From: VRUE01 sp963701265
Lineage (GTDB): Bacteria; Actinomycetota; Thermoleophilia; Solirubrobacterales; 70-9
Assembly: GCA_963701265.1 (NCBI GenBank)
Contig: OY969581.1
Location: forward strand, 1,240,001 to 1,304,000
DNA length: 64,000 nucleotides
Direction of reading: 5' to 3'
Shown here piece after piece: positions 47,397 through 55,841 of the stretch; position 1 is the stretch's first letter; each line of letters starts with the position of its first letter. The notes beneath the pieces were generated by a model that was not told the DNA's origin, searched no databases, and saw only the letters and a list, made by a program, of their open reading frames with translations. A program made the position numbers and the translations under genes.

Positions 47397-48953
47397 GTGC
47401 AGATGGAGCAGTTGAGCAGGGCGTCGAATGCTGTGCGTGTGGCGATTGGGCTGTTGGCGGTCGCTCTCTTTGCCGTGCTCCTGGCCGGCTGCGGCGGCTC
47501 CTCCTCCGGCGACAGTGGCGAAGAGGCCAGTCTCACCGGCTCGGGTTATCCCGGCGTGGATGCAGCGAACACGCGCAATCCGCAGAGCACGATCGACAGC
47601 TCCAACGTCTCCGATCTCTCCGTCGCCTGGAAAGCACCGATCCGCGGTGTCAGCAACTTCGGCAGCTACGCCTCGACGCCGGTGATCGACAAGGGCGTGA
47701 TCTACTCGCAGGATCTCGCCTCGAACGTGCAGGCCCTGAGCCTCGACTCCGGCGAAGTCCTCTGGACGGCGAGTTTCGAACAGCCCAGCTACGGCCCCAA
47801 CGGCATCGCCGTCGCCGACGGGCGGGTCTACGGCGGGACCGCGACCAAAGCCTTTGCGCTGGACCAAAAAACAGGCGAAGAACTGTGGTCTGTCCCCCTC
47901 ATCCGCAATCAGCACGAGGGCGTCAACATGGCGCCCGGCTACAGCGAAGGCATGGTCTTCATCTCCACCGTGCCAGTCAACGCAGTTGAGTCCTATAAAG
48001 GCGGCGGCGCCGGAGTCCTCTGGGCGCTCGACGCCAAGACTGGCAAGAAACGCTGGCACTTCGACACGGTGCCGACCAGTCTCTGGGGCAACCCCAAGGT
48101 CAACTCCGGCGGTGGCCTCTGGTACCCGCCGGCCTTCGACGGCAAGGGCTCGATGTACTTCGGCGTCGGCAATCCGGCGCCTTTCCCTGGCGATGGCAAG
48201 TACCCGTTCGGCTCCAGTCGCCCCGGGCCCAACCTCTACACCGACTCTCTGGTCAAGCTCGACACCAAGACCGGCAAGCTCGACTGGTACCACCAGGTGA
48301 CGCCGCACGACCTCTACGACTGGGACTTCCAAGGCCCGCCGATCCTGATGAAAGCCGGCGGCAAGCAGGTCGTCGTAGCTGCGGGCAAGTCGGGCATCGT
48401 TCTTGCCGCCGACCCGAAGACCGGCAAGGTGCTCTGGCAGACGGCGGTCGGCAAGCACAATGGCCATGACGACGACGGCCTGCTGGCGATGCGGGGCGAA
48501 GAGTCAAAGATTGACGTTCCCACCACGGTCTACCCGGGCACCCTGGGTGGCGTGATCGCGCCGATGTCGACCGACGGCTCCAGCGTCTTCGTGCCTGTTG
48601 TAAACAGCCCGCAGGTGCTGATCTCAGGCGCAGAAAAGGAAGAACCAGGACCGTCAACCGGCGAAGTCGTCGCCCTCGACGCGGTGAGCGGCAAGGTCAA
48701 GTGGAAAGAAGAACTGGCCAGCCCCGCCTTTGGCGCCACGACCGCGGTCAACGACCTCGTCTTCGCCACCAACTACGAAGGCTCAGTAACCGCTTTCGAC
48801 GCCAACTCGGGCCAAGTGCTTTGGCGCGAAAAGCTGCCGGCCGGCACCAACTCCGGCGTGATGGCCAACGGCGACACCCTGATTGCCCCGGCTGGCATTG
48901 CCTCGGCGGCAGGACAGACAGCGCAGCTCGTCGCCTATCGGGCCGGCGGGTAG
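47397..48953 (+). CDS. PQQ-type beta-propeller lipoprotein, copy A
   Basis: This is a 518-residue exported protein. The lipobox LLAGC is followed by a Ser/Gly/Glu linker. The body has repeated propeller blades (YSQDLASNVQALSLDSGEVLW, LDAKTGKKRWHFD, LDTKTGKLDWYHQ, ADPKTGKVLW, FDANSGQVLW), each with the A.D..TG...W signature of PQQ-dependent dehydrogenases, plus DLYDWDFQGPP. I chose GTG 47397, five bases after AAGGAGG; ATG 47403 is also possible. It begins 28 bases after the N-hydroxylase stop, so it may belong to the same transcript. It may be a periplasmic-side dehydrogenase, but cofactor binding is not certain. Confidence 0.82.
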   Translation: MQMEQLSRASNAVRVAIGLLAVALFAVLLAGCGGSSSGDSGEEASLTGSGYPGVDAANTRNPQSTIDSSNVSDLSVAWKAPIRGVSNFGSYASTPVIDKGVIYSQDLASNVQALSLDSGEVLWTASFEQPSYGPNGIAVADGRVYGGTATKAFALDQKTGEELWSVPLIRNQHEGVNMAPGYSEGMVFISTVPVNAVESYKGGGAGVLWALDAKTGKKRWHFDTVPTSLWGNPKVNSGGGLWYPPAFDGKGSMYFGVGNPAPFPGDGKYPFGSSRPGPNLYTDSLVKLDTKTGKLDWYHQVTPHDLYDWDFQGPPILMKAGGKQVVVAAGKSGIVLAADPKTGKVLWQTAVGKHNGHDDDGLLAMRGEESKIDVPTTVYPGTLGGVIAPMSTDGSSVFVPVVNSPQVLISGAEKEEPGPSTGEVVALDAVSGKVKWKEELASPAFGATTAVNDLVFATNYEGSVTAFDANSGQVLWREKLPAGTNSGVMANGDTLIAPAGIASAAGQTAQLVAYRAGG

Positions 48954-48967
48954 CGGAGGTAATGGCG

Positions 48968-50524
48968 ATGGGCAGCGTTTCGAAAGTTGCGCGAGCTTTG
49001 GGGGGATTGTTCGTCATCGTCACCGTGGTTGCCGCGCTTGTCGGCTGCGCCGGTTCCTCGGGGAACGGTGGCGAAGAGGACGGTTTCACCGGTTCTGGCT
49101 TCCCCGGCGTGGATGCAGCGAACACGCGCAACCCGGAGAGCACGATCGACAGCTCCAACGTCAGCGACCTCTCCGTGGCGTGGACAGCTGGCATTCCCGG
49201 GATCGGAGTCTTCGGGAGGCACGCTTCGACCCCAGTGATCGTCGACGGAGTGGTCTACTCACAAGACCTATCCTCCAGCGTGCAGGCACTTGATCTCGAG
49301 TCCGGCGATGTGCTCTGGACGAGGCGCCATGACGAAGCTGTCTACGGACCCAACGGTGTCGCCGTCACCGAGGATCTGGTCTTTGGTGCGACACGGAATG
49401 AAGCCTTTGCGCTTGACCGGGAATCCGGCAAAGAGGTCTGGGCGACATCGCTCAGCCCCAACAAGCACGCGGGCATCAACATGGCTCCCAGTTTCGGCGA
49501 AGGCAAGGTTTTCATCTCAACCTCTCCGATCAACAGCCTCGACGACTTCAACAAAGGCGGTGGCGCCGGCGTGTTTTGGGCACTCGATGCGAAGAGCGGC
49601 AAGAAGCTGTGGCACTTCGACACCGTGCCCAAAAACCTTTGGGGCAACTCGACAGTCAACGCCGGAGGCGGCGTTTGGTACTCGCCCGCTCTGGACGGAG
49701 AGGGCGGGATCTACTTCGGTGTTGGCAACCCAGTGCCTTTCCCCGGCACGGCCAAATACCCATTCGGCTCCAGTCGTCCCGGCCCCAACCTCTACACCGA
49801 CTCCCTGGTCAAGCTCGACGCCAAGACCGGCAAGCTCGACTGGTACCACCAGGTGACGCCGCACGACATCTACGACTGGGACTTCCAGGGGCCGCCGATC
49901 CTGATGAAAGCCGGCGACGAGGAAATTGTCGTTGCTGCCGGCAAGTCGGGGATTGTGCTCGCCGCTGATGCGGAGAGCGGCAGGGTTCTCTGGGAGGTCA
50001 AGGTCGGCAAGCACAACGGACACGACGACGACGGCTTGCTGGCGATGCGGGGAGAAGAGTCGAAGATCGGCGTGCCGGCGACTGTCTACCCAGGCTCGGT
50101 GGGTGGCGTGATCGCGCCGATGTCCACCGATGGCAAGTTGGTCTTTGCCCCCGTCGTTAATGCCCCACAGAGACTCACATCCGGGGGAGAAGAAATCTCG
50201 GGTGAAAAGCAAGAACCGGGTCTTGCTCGGGGAGAAGTCGTCGCCCTAGACGCGGCGACGGGCAAAGTTGAATGGAAAAAAGATCTGTCAGACCTGGCAT
50301 TTGGCGGCACCACCGTGGTCAACGATCTCGTCTTTACCACCGATGAGGCGGGCAAGCTCTGGGCCTTCGAGACAGAGACTGGTGACGTCGCCTGGAGGCG
50401 GCAGCTATCGGCCGGGACCAACACCGGGGTGATGATCGCAGGCGACACCTTGATCGCGCCCGCGGGCCTCGCAGCGGAAGTGGGGCAGAAATCGGAGATC
50501 GCCGCTTACCGCCTCGGCGGCTAG
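48968..50524 (+). CDS. PQQ-type beta-propeller lipoprotein, copy B
   Basis: This 518-residue paralogue of the preceding gene shows long identical stretches (FPGVDAANTRNPESTIDSS, PFGSSRPGPNLYTDSLVKLD, KHNGHDDDGLLAMRGEES), so the pair arose by tandem duplication. The lipobox is ALVGC. The start at ATG 48968 has GGAGGT seven bases upstream; ATG 48962 is too close. The stop of copy A is 14 bases before. The divergence between the copies is spread through surface regions, with one insertion near SGGEEISGEKQEPG, suggesting different substrates. It is the last rightward gene before carbonic anhydrase. Confidence 0.82.
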   Translation: MGSVSKVARALGGLFVIVTVVAALVGCAGSSGNGGEEDGFTGSGFPGVDAANTRNPESTIDSSNVSDLSVAWTAGIPGIGVFGRHASTPVIVDGVVYSQDLSSSVQALDLESGDVLWTRRHDEAVYGPNGVAVTEDLVFGATRNEAFALDRESGKEVWATSLSPNKHAGINMAPSFGEGKVFISTSPINSLDDFNKGGGAGVFWALDAKSGKKLWHFDTVPKNLWGNSTVNAGGGVWYSPALDGEGGIYFGVGNPVPFPGTAKYPFGSSRPGPNLYTDSLVKLDAKTGKLDWYHQVTPHDIYDWDFQGPPILMKAGDEEIVVAAGKSGIVLAADAESGRVLWEVKVGKHNGHDDDGLLAMRGEESKIGVPATVYPGSVGGVIAPMSTDGKLVFAPVVNAPQRLTSGGEEISGEKQEPGLARGEVVALDAATGKVEWKKDLSDLAFGGTTVVNDLVFTTDEAGKLWAFETETGDVAWRRQLSAGTNTGVMIAGDTLIAPAGLAAEVGQKSEIAAYRLGG

Positions 50525-50549
50525 CGCCGGGCCCTCCTAGGCGAACCGG

Positions 50550-51044
50550 CTACGCCGCGACCTCACGCAGGCGGTGGGTGTCGACGTCGTAGACGAAGCC
50601 GCGCACCGAGTCGCGCTCGGGGAGGAAGACGGACTGGCGCACGCGCAGGATCGACTGGCGTACGTCGGCATCGACGTCGGCGAACGACTCGATCGCGAAA
50701 GCGGGGGCGACGCCGGTCTGCTCTTGCAGCTCGGCGCGAAAACTGTCGTCGCCGATCTTTTCCATGCCGCAGTCGGTGTGGTGGATCAGCATCACCTCGC
50801 GCGTTCCCAGTAGCCGCTGCGAGATCGCCAGCGAGCGAATCACGTCGTCGGTGATCACGCCGCCGGCGTTGCGCAGCACGTGCGCCTCGCCGTCGCCCAG
50901 TCCGAGCGCGGCAAAGACGTCGAGGCGCGAGTCCATGCAGGTGACGATCGCCAGACCCCGGCTCGGCCGCACGTCCAGATGCTTGGCTGAGAGCGAGGCG
51001 GCGAAGCTCTCGTTGCTTGCCAGCAGCTTGTCGATCGCGCTCAT
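50550..51044 (-). CDS. Beta-class carbonic anhydrase
   Basis: This 164-residue protein carries the zinc ligands Cys36 (VTCMDSRLD, with the Asp38/Arg40 dyad) and His89/Cys92 (LIHHTDCGM). HVLRNAGGVITDDVIRSLAISQ is the conserved active-site helix. It interconverts CO2 and bicarbonate. I use ATG 51044; the open frame extends to 51086 without a better site. It is convergent with the propeller genes and divergent from the PucR regulator by 83 bases. Confidence 0.92.
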   Translation of the reverse strand: MSAIDKLLASNESFAASLSAKHLDVRPSRGLAIVTCMDSRLDVFAALGLGDGEAHVLRNAGGVITDDVIRSLAISQRLLGTREVMLIHHTDCGMEKIGDDSFRAELQEQTGVAPAFAIESFADVDADVRQSILRVRQSVFLPERDSVRGFVYDVDTHRLREVAA

Positions 51045-51127
51045 TGCCGCCACCCTAGACGGAAGATCGGCCGGGCGAGTTGACACCTTTGGAGACGGCG
51101 TACTAGCTTGTCTACAGGGAGAGGGGG

Positions 51128-52330
51128 ATGCGGTTGGAGGTGCTGGACGAGATTCGGGCCGAGCTGGTCCAAAAGCTTCGCGCCCGTTCGGGCGAGATTG
51201 AAGACGCCCTCGTTGCTCACGTCCAGGCGCTCTCCGAAGACGCCGAAGGCGATGATCCGGACTACCGCGCGGGTCTTCGCGCCACGGTTGCCGAGTCCCT
51301 CGACTACGCGCTGCAGGGAATCGAGCGTGGCGACGCGTGGGAGGGACCGATGCCGCCGGCGGCTGCTGCGCAGGCGCGGCGGGCGGCGCGCAGCGGCGTT
51401 CCGCTGGAGACTGTCTTGCGCCGTTATGCGGCGGGCGACCGCCTGGTCGGCGAGTTCATCATCGACGAGGCGGCGGGGATGTCCCACGAGCAGACCAGGC
51501 AGATCCTGCGCAGCCAGGGCCCGCACGTCGATCGATTGATGGCCTCAGTCGCGGCCGAGTACGTCGAGGAGCTGGAGCTGTTGCGACGCTCGCCCTCGCA
51601 GCGCCGAGCCGAACGCGTGCAGAGGCTCCTGGCCGGCAACGCCCCGGCCGAGATCGGCTGGCTGGACTACGAGCTCGAGGCCTGGCACCTGGGCCTGATC
51701 GTCACCGGCCCCCGGCCTGATGTCGCCGCGCGCACCCTGGCCGCTGGTCTCGGTCGTCGACCACTGGTGGTTGCCCGCGGCGACGAAACGGCCTGGGGGT
51801 GGCTGGGTGGCAGGGAGCCGCTGGCCGTTGCCGACCTGGAGCGCTACCTGGCGGCGGGAGTGCTGGGCCAGGTCTCGCTCGCGGTCGGCGAGCCCCGTCA
51901 GGGGCTGGAGGGCTGGCGCCTCACCCACCATGAAGCGAAGGCTGCCCAGCAGGTGATGCTGCGTCGGCCGCAGCCTCTGATTCAGGCAAGCGACGTCGTC
52001 CTGCTGGCGGCGGTGCTGCGTGACGAGCTGCTGGCGCGATCTCTGCGCGAGACCTATCTGGCGCCACTCGACGAGATGGGCGACCCGGGTGGAATTCTGC
52101 GCGGGACGCTGCGCGCCTATTTCGAGGCCGGCTTCAACGCCGCCACCGCCGCCGCGGCGCTGCAGGTCGACCGGCACACCGTGCAGCGGCGCCTGCGCAA
52201 GGTCGAGGAGGCCCTTGGCCGGATGTTGCAGGCGAGCCATGCTGAGATCGAGGTTGCCCTCCTGCTCGAGGAGCTAGACGAGGAGCCAAATAGTTTGTCG
52301 TTGGGACAATTTGGCGAACTTGGCTCCTAG
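51128..52330 (+). CDS. PucR-family helix-turn-helix regulator
   Basis: This is a 400-residue protein. The N-terminal half is helical (RARSGEIEDALVAHVQALSED; SGVPLETVLRRYAAGDRLVGEFI), a RsbR-like or GGDEF-like sensory region of PucR relatives. The C-terminal 60 residues contain the PucR helix-turn-helix (LRAYFEAGFNAATAAAALQVDRHTVQRRLRKVEEALGRML). PucR proteins usually activate a neighbouring operon in response to a metabolite. Its target could be the downstream LmbU-like gene, 12 bases away, or the biosynthetic genes to the left. Confidence 0.85.
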   Translation: MRLEVLDEIRAELVQKLRARSGEIEDALVAHVQALSEDAEGDDPDYRAGLRATVAESLDYALQGIERGDAWEGPMPPAAAAQARRAARSGVPLETVLRRYAAGDRLVGEFIIDEAAGMSHEQTRQILRSQGPHVDRLMASVAAEYVEELELLRRSPSQRRAERVQRLLAGNAPAEIGWLDYELEAWHLGLIVTGPRPDVAARTLAAGLGRRPLVVARGDETAWGWLGGREPLAVADLERYLAAGVLGQVSLAVGEPRQGLEGWRLTHHEAKAAQQVMLRRPQPLIQASDVVLLAAVLRDELLARSLRETYLAPLDEMGDPGGILRGTLRAYFEAGFNAATAAAALQVDRHTVQRRLRKVEEALGRMLQASHAEIEVALLLEELDEEPNSLSLGQFGELGS

Positions 52331-52342
52331 TCACGCGCCACA

Positions 52343-52972
52343 TTGGTGCAGCGGAAGTGGGGGAGCCACGATAGACATTGCCGCCCATGCCGCGGTCTCC
52401 AGAAGTCGTGCAGTCGGTCACCTCGTCAGGCGGGGCGGATCTCGCAGCTCGAACGCGCTGAGCGGGCGCAATCGGCCCGTCGCGCCGCCAACGCGGTCTC
52501 CGGTGTTGCCTGGATCCCGCAGGGAGCCCTCGGCGAGGAGGAGTGGCTTGCGACCGGGCGCCGGCTGGGCGCGATCGGCCGCGGCAGCCAGTGGTGGATC
52601 GGTGATTGGGTCCGCCACGGCGCCTCCCAGTGGGGCGACCGCTACAGCGAGGCGGCACGGGCAACCGGCTATGACCGGGCGACCCTGCGCAACATGGCCT
52701 GGATCGCGGAACGCGTCGACAGGTCGGTGCGCAACGAGAAGCTCAGCTGGGACCACCACGTGATCGTCTCCTCGTTGGCGCCCGAGGAGCAGAAGCATTG
52801 GCTCGAGCGCGCCGAGCAGGAGAAGCTCACGGTGGCGGACTTGAAACTAGAGCTGCGCGCCCATCGCCAGGGCGATCGAGGGAGGCCGGACGCCGAAGTA
52901 GGCGCGGAGGACGCGCAGGGCGGCGACGGGGCCGTTTGTCCCCATTGCGGACACCGCGGGTCTGCGGGCTAG
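52343..52972 (+). CDS. LmbU-like putative regulator
   Basis: This 209-residue frame has the core ALGEEEWLATGRRLGAIGRGSQWWIGDWVRHGASQWGDRYSEAARATGYDRATLRNMAWIAERV, then EKLSWDHHVIVSSLAPEEQKHWLERAEQEKLTVADLKLELR. That is the LmbU domain found in actinobacterial regulators, including one controlling lincomycin synthesis. The start is unclear: TTG 52343 or GTG 52346 are the only options, and the first 45 residues look non-conserved. The C-terminus has a CPHCGH metal-knuckle-like pair. It follows PucR by 12 bases. A role in regulating the cluster to the left is possible but unproven. Confidence 0.72.
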   Translation: MVQRKWGSHDRHCRPCRGLQKSCSRSPRQAGRISQLERAERAQSARRAANAVSGVAWIPQGALGEEEWLATGRRLGAIGRGSQWWIGDWVRHGASQWGDRYSEAARATGYDRATLRNMAWIAERVDRSVRNEKLSWDHHVIVSSLAPEEQKHWLERAEQEKLTVADLKLELRAHRQGDRGRPDAEVGAEDAQGGDGAVCPHCGHRGSAG

Positions 52973-53667
52973 CGACTCCGTCGTCGCCAAGGCTCGCATT
53001 CGCGCGAGCGCCCGCCGTGTGGTTCCAGGTCGCAGCGGTCGATGCCGTCGCCGCCGTAGAGCTGATCCGCGCCGGGTCCGCCGTAGAGGCGATCGTTGCC
53101 GCCTTCGCCGTGGCAGCCATCCTGGCCGTCGCCCATCAGGCAGATGTCCTCGCCGGGCCCGCCCCAGCAACCGTCGCTGCCGGCGCTGGTTTTGCAGTAG
53201 TCGTCACCCGGGCCGCCCACGCAGTCGGTGTTGATCGGGGCCGAGATGCAGATGTCGTTGCCGCCTTCGCCGATGCAGCGGTTGCGCGGCGTCCCCTGCG
53301 GATAGCAGGTGTCCGGCTCACCGCTGCCGATCAGTTTGTCTGAGCCGTATCCCAGGTAGGCGGTGAGGGGGACGGGGAGGCGGTCGAGAACCGTGACCCT
53401 GTCATTGGCCGGCCCGGTGTCGATTTCGATCGAGCCCACGTCCGCCAGTGGGCAGCTTGCTTCGTTGTGGCCGCGGATGAAGCGACAGCCTTCGGTGGCG
53501 TCACCCATCGGCCCGCTGACGATCAGGCTGGAGCCGCTGAGGCTGAGCTGTAGGTGCGTTCCCGACTCGGCGCCGCGGATCACGATCCGCTCCTCGGGCG
53601 TGGCGGAACTCGCGACGATCAAAAGGAGCAGGGCCGCGGCGGCGAGGCTTGCCAGAGCTCGGCGCAA
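52969..53667 (-). CDS. Secreted RTX-like calcium-binding repeat protein, Cys-rich
   Basis: This 232-residue frame starts at TTG 53667 with a signal peptide (RRALASLAAAALLLLIVASSA). The C-terminal half has RTX-type repeats (GEGGNDICISA, GGPGDDYCKTSAGSDGCWGGPGEDICLMGDGQDGCHGEGGNDRLYGGPGADQLYGGDGIDRC), unusual in carrying a Cys in most turns, which should form disulfides. It overlaps the LmbU-like gene by four bases at its 3' end and follows the STAS gene by two bases, so it may be co-transcribed with it. Function unknown. Confidence 0.75.
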   Translation of the reverse strand: MRRALASLAAAALLLLIVASSATPEERIVIRGAESGTHLQLSLSGSSLIVSGPMGDATEGCRFIRGHNEASCPLADVGSIEIDTGPANDRVTVLDRLPVPLTAYLGYGSDKLIGSGEPDTCYPQGTPRNRCIGEGGNDICISAPINTDCVGGPGDDYCKTSAGSDGCWGGPGEDICLMGDGQDGCHGEGGNDRLYGGPGADQLYGGDGIDRCDLEPHGGRSRECEPWRRRSR

Positions 53668-53669
53668 GT

Positions 53670-54026
53670 TCAGGAGCGCAGCCGGTCGAGCGCCTGCTCG
53701 CGGCTTGGGTGGCTTGGGATTGTCTCCTCGAGGCCGGTGATGTCGAGCACGCGCTTGACTTGATGTCCGATCCCGCAGAGGGCAAACCGGCCGTCACCGT
53801 CACCGTCGAGTGCCTGCCAGGAGCGCACGATCAGGGCGATGCCGGTGGAGTCGATGAACTCGCAGCGGCTGAGGTCGATCAACAGCGGCGACTGAGCAGC
53901 GCTGAGCGGTCCCTCGAGCTCTCGCTCCAGATCCGTGGCGGTGTTCATGTCCAGCTCGCCCTCGACTGCGATCACGAACACCCCGTCTTGCTGCTCGCTG
54001 CGTACTTTGAACGGCGCGGGGCTCAA
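53670..54026 (-). CDS. STAS-domain anti-sigma-factor antagonist
   Basis: This 118-residue single STAS domain reads VFVIAVEGELDMNTATDLERELE, then LLIDLSRCEFIDSTGIALIVRSWQAL, with the phosphorylatable Ser in DSTGIAL. It should bind an anti-sigma kinase and release a SigB/SigF-type sigma factor when unphosphorylated. No partner kinase or sigma gene is in the window. It precedes an RTX-like gene by two bases and follows two small winged-helix genes on the same strand. Confidence 0.92.
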   Translation of the reverse strand: MSPAPFKVRSEQQDGVFVIAVEGELDMNTATDLERELEGPLSAAQSPLLIDLSRCEFIDSTGIALIVRSWQALDGDGDGRFALCGIGHQVKRVLDITGLEETIPSHPSREQALDRLRS

Positions 54027-54047
54027 CTTCGCAGCGATGCTACTGAA

Positions 54048-54332
54048 CTACTCGCCCAGCAGTTCGTCGAAGCGAATTGCCGCGCGGCTGGGCAGCACGA
54101 GCGCCTCGTTGCGATGCAGGAGACCGCAGCCGGCGAGCTGGTGCGTGGCGCGCTCGATTGCGTCGCGCTGGGCAAAGCCACAGCCTTTGCCGGCGATTTC
54201 GTCAACCAGCTCGATCAGCGTGACCGGGGTGGGATGGATCGCGAGAACCTGCTGCAGCACCGCCGCTTCGAAGACCTTGTCTTCCTCGCGCGTCGTGCGG
54301 ATCTGCTCCTGGCTTTTCACGATTGCCCCCAT
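54048..54332 (-). CDS. Small winged-helix-like protein
   Basis: This is a 94-residue protein. The region EAAVLQQVLAIHPTPVTLIELVDEIAGKGCGFAQRDAIERATHQLAGCGLLHRNEALVLPSRAAIRFDELLG reads as a helix-turn-helix followed by a beta wing, like MarR/ROK-type or DUF-type transcription proteins. It lies 11 bases after the ArsR-like gene on the same strand, suggesting a regulatory operon with the STAS protein. I do not recognise a specific family. Confidence 0.65.
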   Translation of the reverse strand: MGAIVKSQEQIRTTREEDKVFEAAVLQQVLAIHPTPVTLIELVDEIAGKGCGFAQRDAIERATHQLAGCGLLHRNEALVLPSRAAIRFDELLGE

Positions 54333-54343
54333 AAGGCGGGCAC

Positions 54344-54676
54344 TCAGCCCTTCTCTTCCCCCCGCGGGCGACCTCCGCCCGGTGGCTCATCTCCTGCTTC
54401 CAACGCCGAAAGCGCCCAGTCTGCTTTGACAATCGCGCGGTAGAAATGCTGGGTCGAGCCGCGGATCTGCTCGGTGCTCACGAGCTCAACCGCGTTGCAT
54501 TCGGCCAGCACTCTGACGTGGTAGCTGAGTGCGCTGAGTTGCTCGTCGAGCGTCTCGGCGAGCTCCCGCGGGCTGGCTTCCTCGCCGGTGTCGAGCATCT
54601 CGCGCAGGATCTTGCGCCGCATCGGGTGCCCGAGGGCATTGAAGAGGTCGTTCCCTTTCCGCTTGCTCCCCGCCAT
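54344..54676 (-). CDS. ArsR-type winged-helix regulator
   Basis: This 110-residue protein has NDLFNALGHPMRRKILREMLDTGEEASPRELAETLDEQLSALSYHVRVLAECNAVELVSTEQIRGSTQHFYRA, the ArsR/SmtB-like fold with recognition helix LSALSYHVRVL and a basic wing. No metal-binding cysteine pair is present in the recognition helix, so it is not a metal sensor of the usual type. It heads the leftward group with the winged-helix and STAS genes. The target is unknown. Confidence 0.82.
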   Translation of the reverse strand: MAGSKRKGNDLFNALGHPMRRKILREMLDTGEEASPRELAETLDEQLSALSYHVRVLAECNAVELVSTEQIRGSTQHFYRAIVKADWALSALEAGDEPPGGGRPRGEEKG

Positions 54677-54703
54677 CTGCGGAGAATACCGAACAAACGA
54701 AAT

Positions 54704-55228
54704 CTATTGTCTGACGACCTTTTGTCTTAGTTCTTCGAGCAGGGGCCGGGGGTCGATTGGTTTGCCGTGAACGTGGATCTCGAAATGAAGATGGCAGCCG
54801 ATGCTCACTGCGTTGCCGGTATCCCCGACCGCGCCGACGCGCTCGCCCGTGTAGACGCGCTCGCCGCGCTGGACGCGGGCGGGGCGGGGCATGTGGGCGT
54901 AGAAGTAAGAGCGATTCTCGCCCTCGCCGTGGATCAGCAGGTAGTTGCCGTAGAGGACCGGGTCGTAGCCACTGCGCAGGACTTTGCCGCCCCGAACGGC
55001 GACGAGGGGGGTGTTGCAGGCGGCGACGATGTCGAAGCCCTCGTGGGTGCGGCCGCCGCTGCGCGGGGCGCCGAACTCACCGATGTAGCCGCGGGTGCCG
55101 TGCGGGCCCTGGACCGGGAAGACGTGGTCGTAGTAGCTGACTCCGCCGTTCGATAAGGCGATGCGGGCGGAGGCCGGTGCGGCAAGGGCCGCGAGAAGGA
55201 GAAGCGCTAGAGCGAGTGGGCGCTTCAG
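54704..55228 (-). CDS. M23-family peptidoglycan endopeptidase, probable CTG start
   Basis: This is a 174-residue frame. The signal peptide is KRPLALALLLLAALAAPASA. The LytM core is complete: GGRTHEGFDIVAACNTPLVAVRGGKV (His and Asp zinc ligands), YLLIHGEGENRSYFYAHMPRP (YAHM) and GCHLHFEIHVHG (HLHFE). It should cut peptide cross-links in cell wall. No ATG, GTG or TTG is available upstream of the catalytic domain; CTG at 55226-55228 overlaps the clpP stop as CTGA and gives a proper signal peptide, so I take that as the start. It is translationally coupled to clpP. Confidence 0.8.
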   Translation of the reverse strand: MKRPLALALLLLAALAAPASARIALSNGGVSYYDHVFPVQGPHGTRGYIGEFGAPRSGGRTHEGFDIVAACNTPLVAVRGGKVLRSGYDPVLYGNYLLIHGEGENRSYFYAHMPRPARVQRGERVYTGERVGAVGDTGNAVSIGCHLHFEIHVHGKPIDPRPLLEELRQKVVRQ

Positions 55229-55809
55229 TGGTGTTCGATGACGCGGTCGACGAGGTTGTACTCCTTGGCCTCCTCGGCGCTCATGAAGTAGTCGCGATCG
55301 GTGTCGTTGGTGACCTTCTCGAAGGGCTGGCCGGTGTGTTTGGCGAGGATCTCGTCGAGACGGCGGCGGACGTCGATGATCTCCTTGGCGTGGATCTCGA
55401 TGTCGGTCGCCTGGCCTTCGAAGCCTGAAGAAACCTGGTGGATGAGGATCTTGGAGTTGGGCAGCGACATCCGCTTGCCGGCTGCGCCTCCGGCGAGGAG
55501 GAGCGCGCCCATGCTCATCGCGATGCCGACGCAGATCGTCTGCACGTCGGGCTTGATGAACTGCATCGTGTCGTAGATCGCCAGACCGGCATATACCGAG
55601 CCGCCGGGCGAGTTCACGTAAAGGCTGATGTCCTTGTCAGGGTCCTCGCTCTCAAGGTGCAGGAGCTGGGCCACGATCAGATTGGCGATGTCCTCGGTGA
55701 CCGGCGTGCCGAGGAAGACGATCCGCTCGCCAAGCAGGCGTGAGTAGATGTCAAAGGCGCGCTCGCCGCGCGAGGTCTGCTCGACAACCATTGGAACCAG
55801 TGGGCTCAT
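55225..55809 (-). CDS. clpP: ATP-dependent Clp protease proteolytic subunit
   Basis: This 194-residue protein has the catalytic triad Ser99 (AMSMGALLLAGG), His124 (ILIHQ) and Asp173 (TDRDYFM), with the substrate-binding YVNSPGGSVYAGLAIYD loop. It starts MSPLVPMVVEQTSRGERAFDIYSRLL; ATG 55791 is an alternative. It forms tetradecamers with ClpX/ClpC ATPases. Trigger factor is encoded 4.6 kb away in the opposite direction, near the common tig-clpP arrangement but with GH15, ctaG and a spermidine-synthase-like gene between. The M23 gene follows with overlapping stop and start. Confidence 0.95.
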   Translation of the reverse strand: MSPLVPMVVEQTSRGERAFDIYSRLLGERIVFLGTPVTEDIANLIVAQLLHLESEDPDKDISLYVNSPGGSVYAGLAIYDTMQFIKPDVQTICVGIAMSMGALLLAGGAAGKRMSLPNSKILIHQVSSGFEGQATDIEIHAKEIIDVRRRLDEILAKHTGQPFEKVTNDTDRDYFMSAEEAKEYNLVDRVIEHH

Positions 55810-55841
55810 GGCCCGCACTCTATAGAACAGACAGCGTCGAC

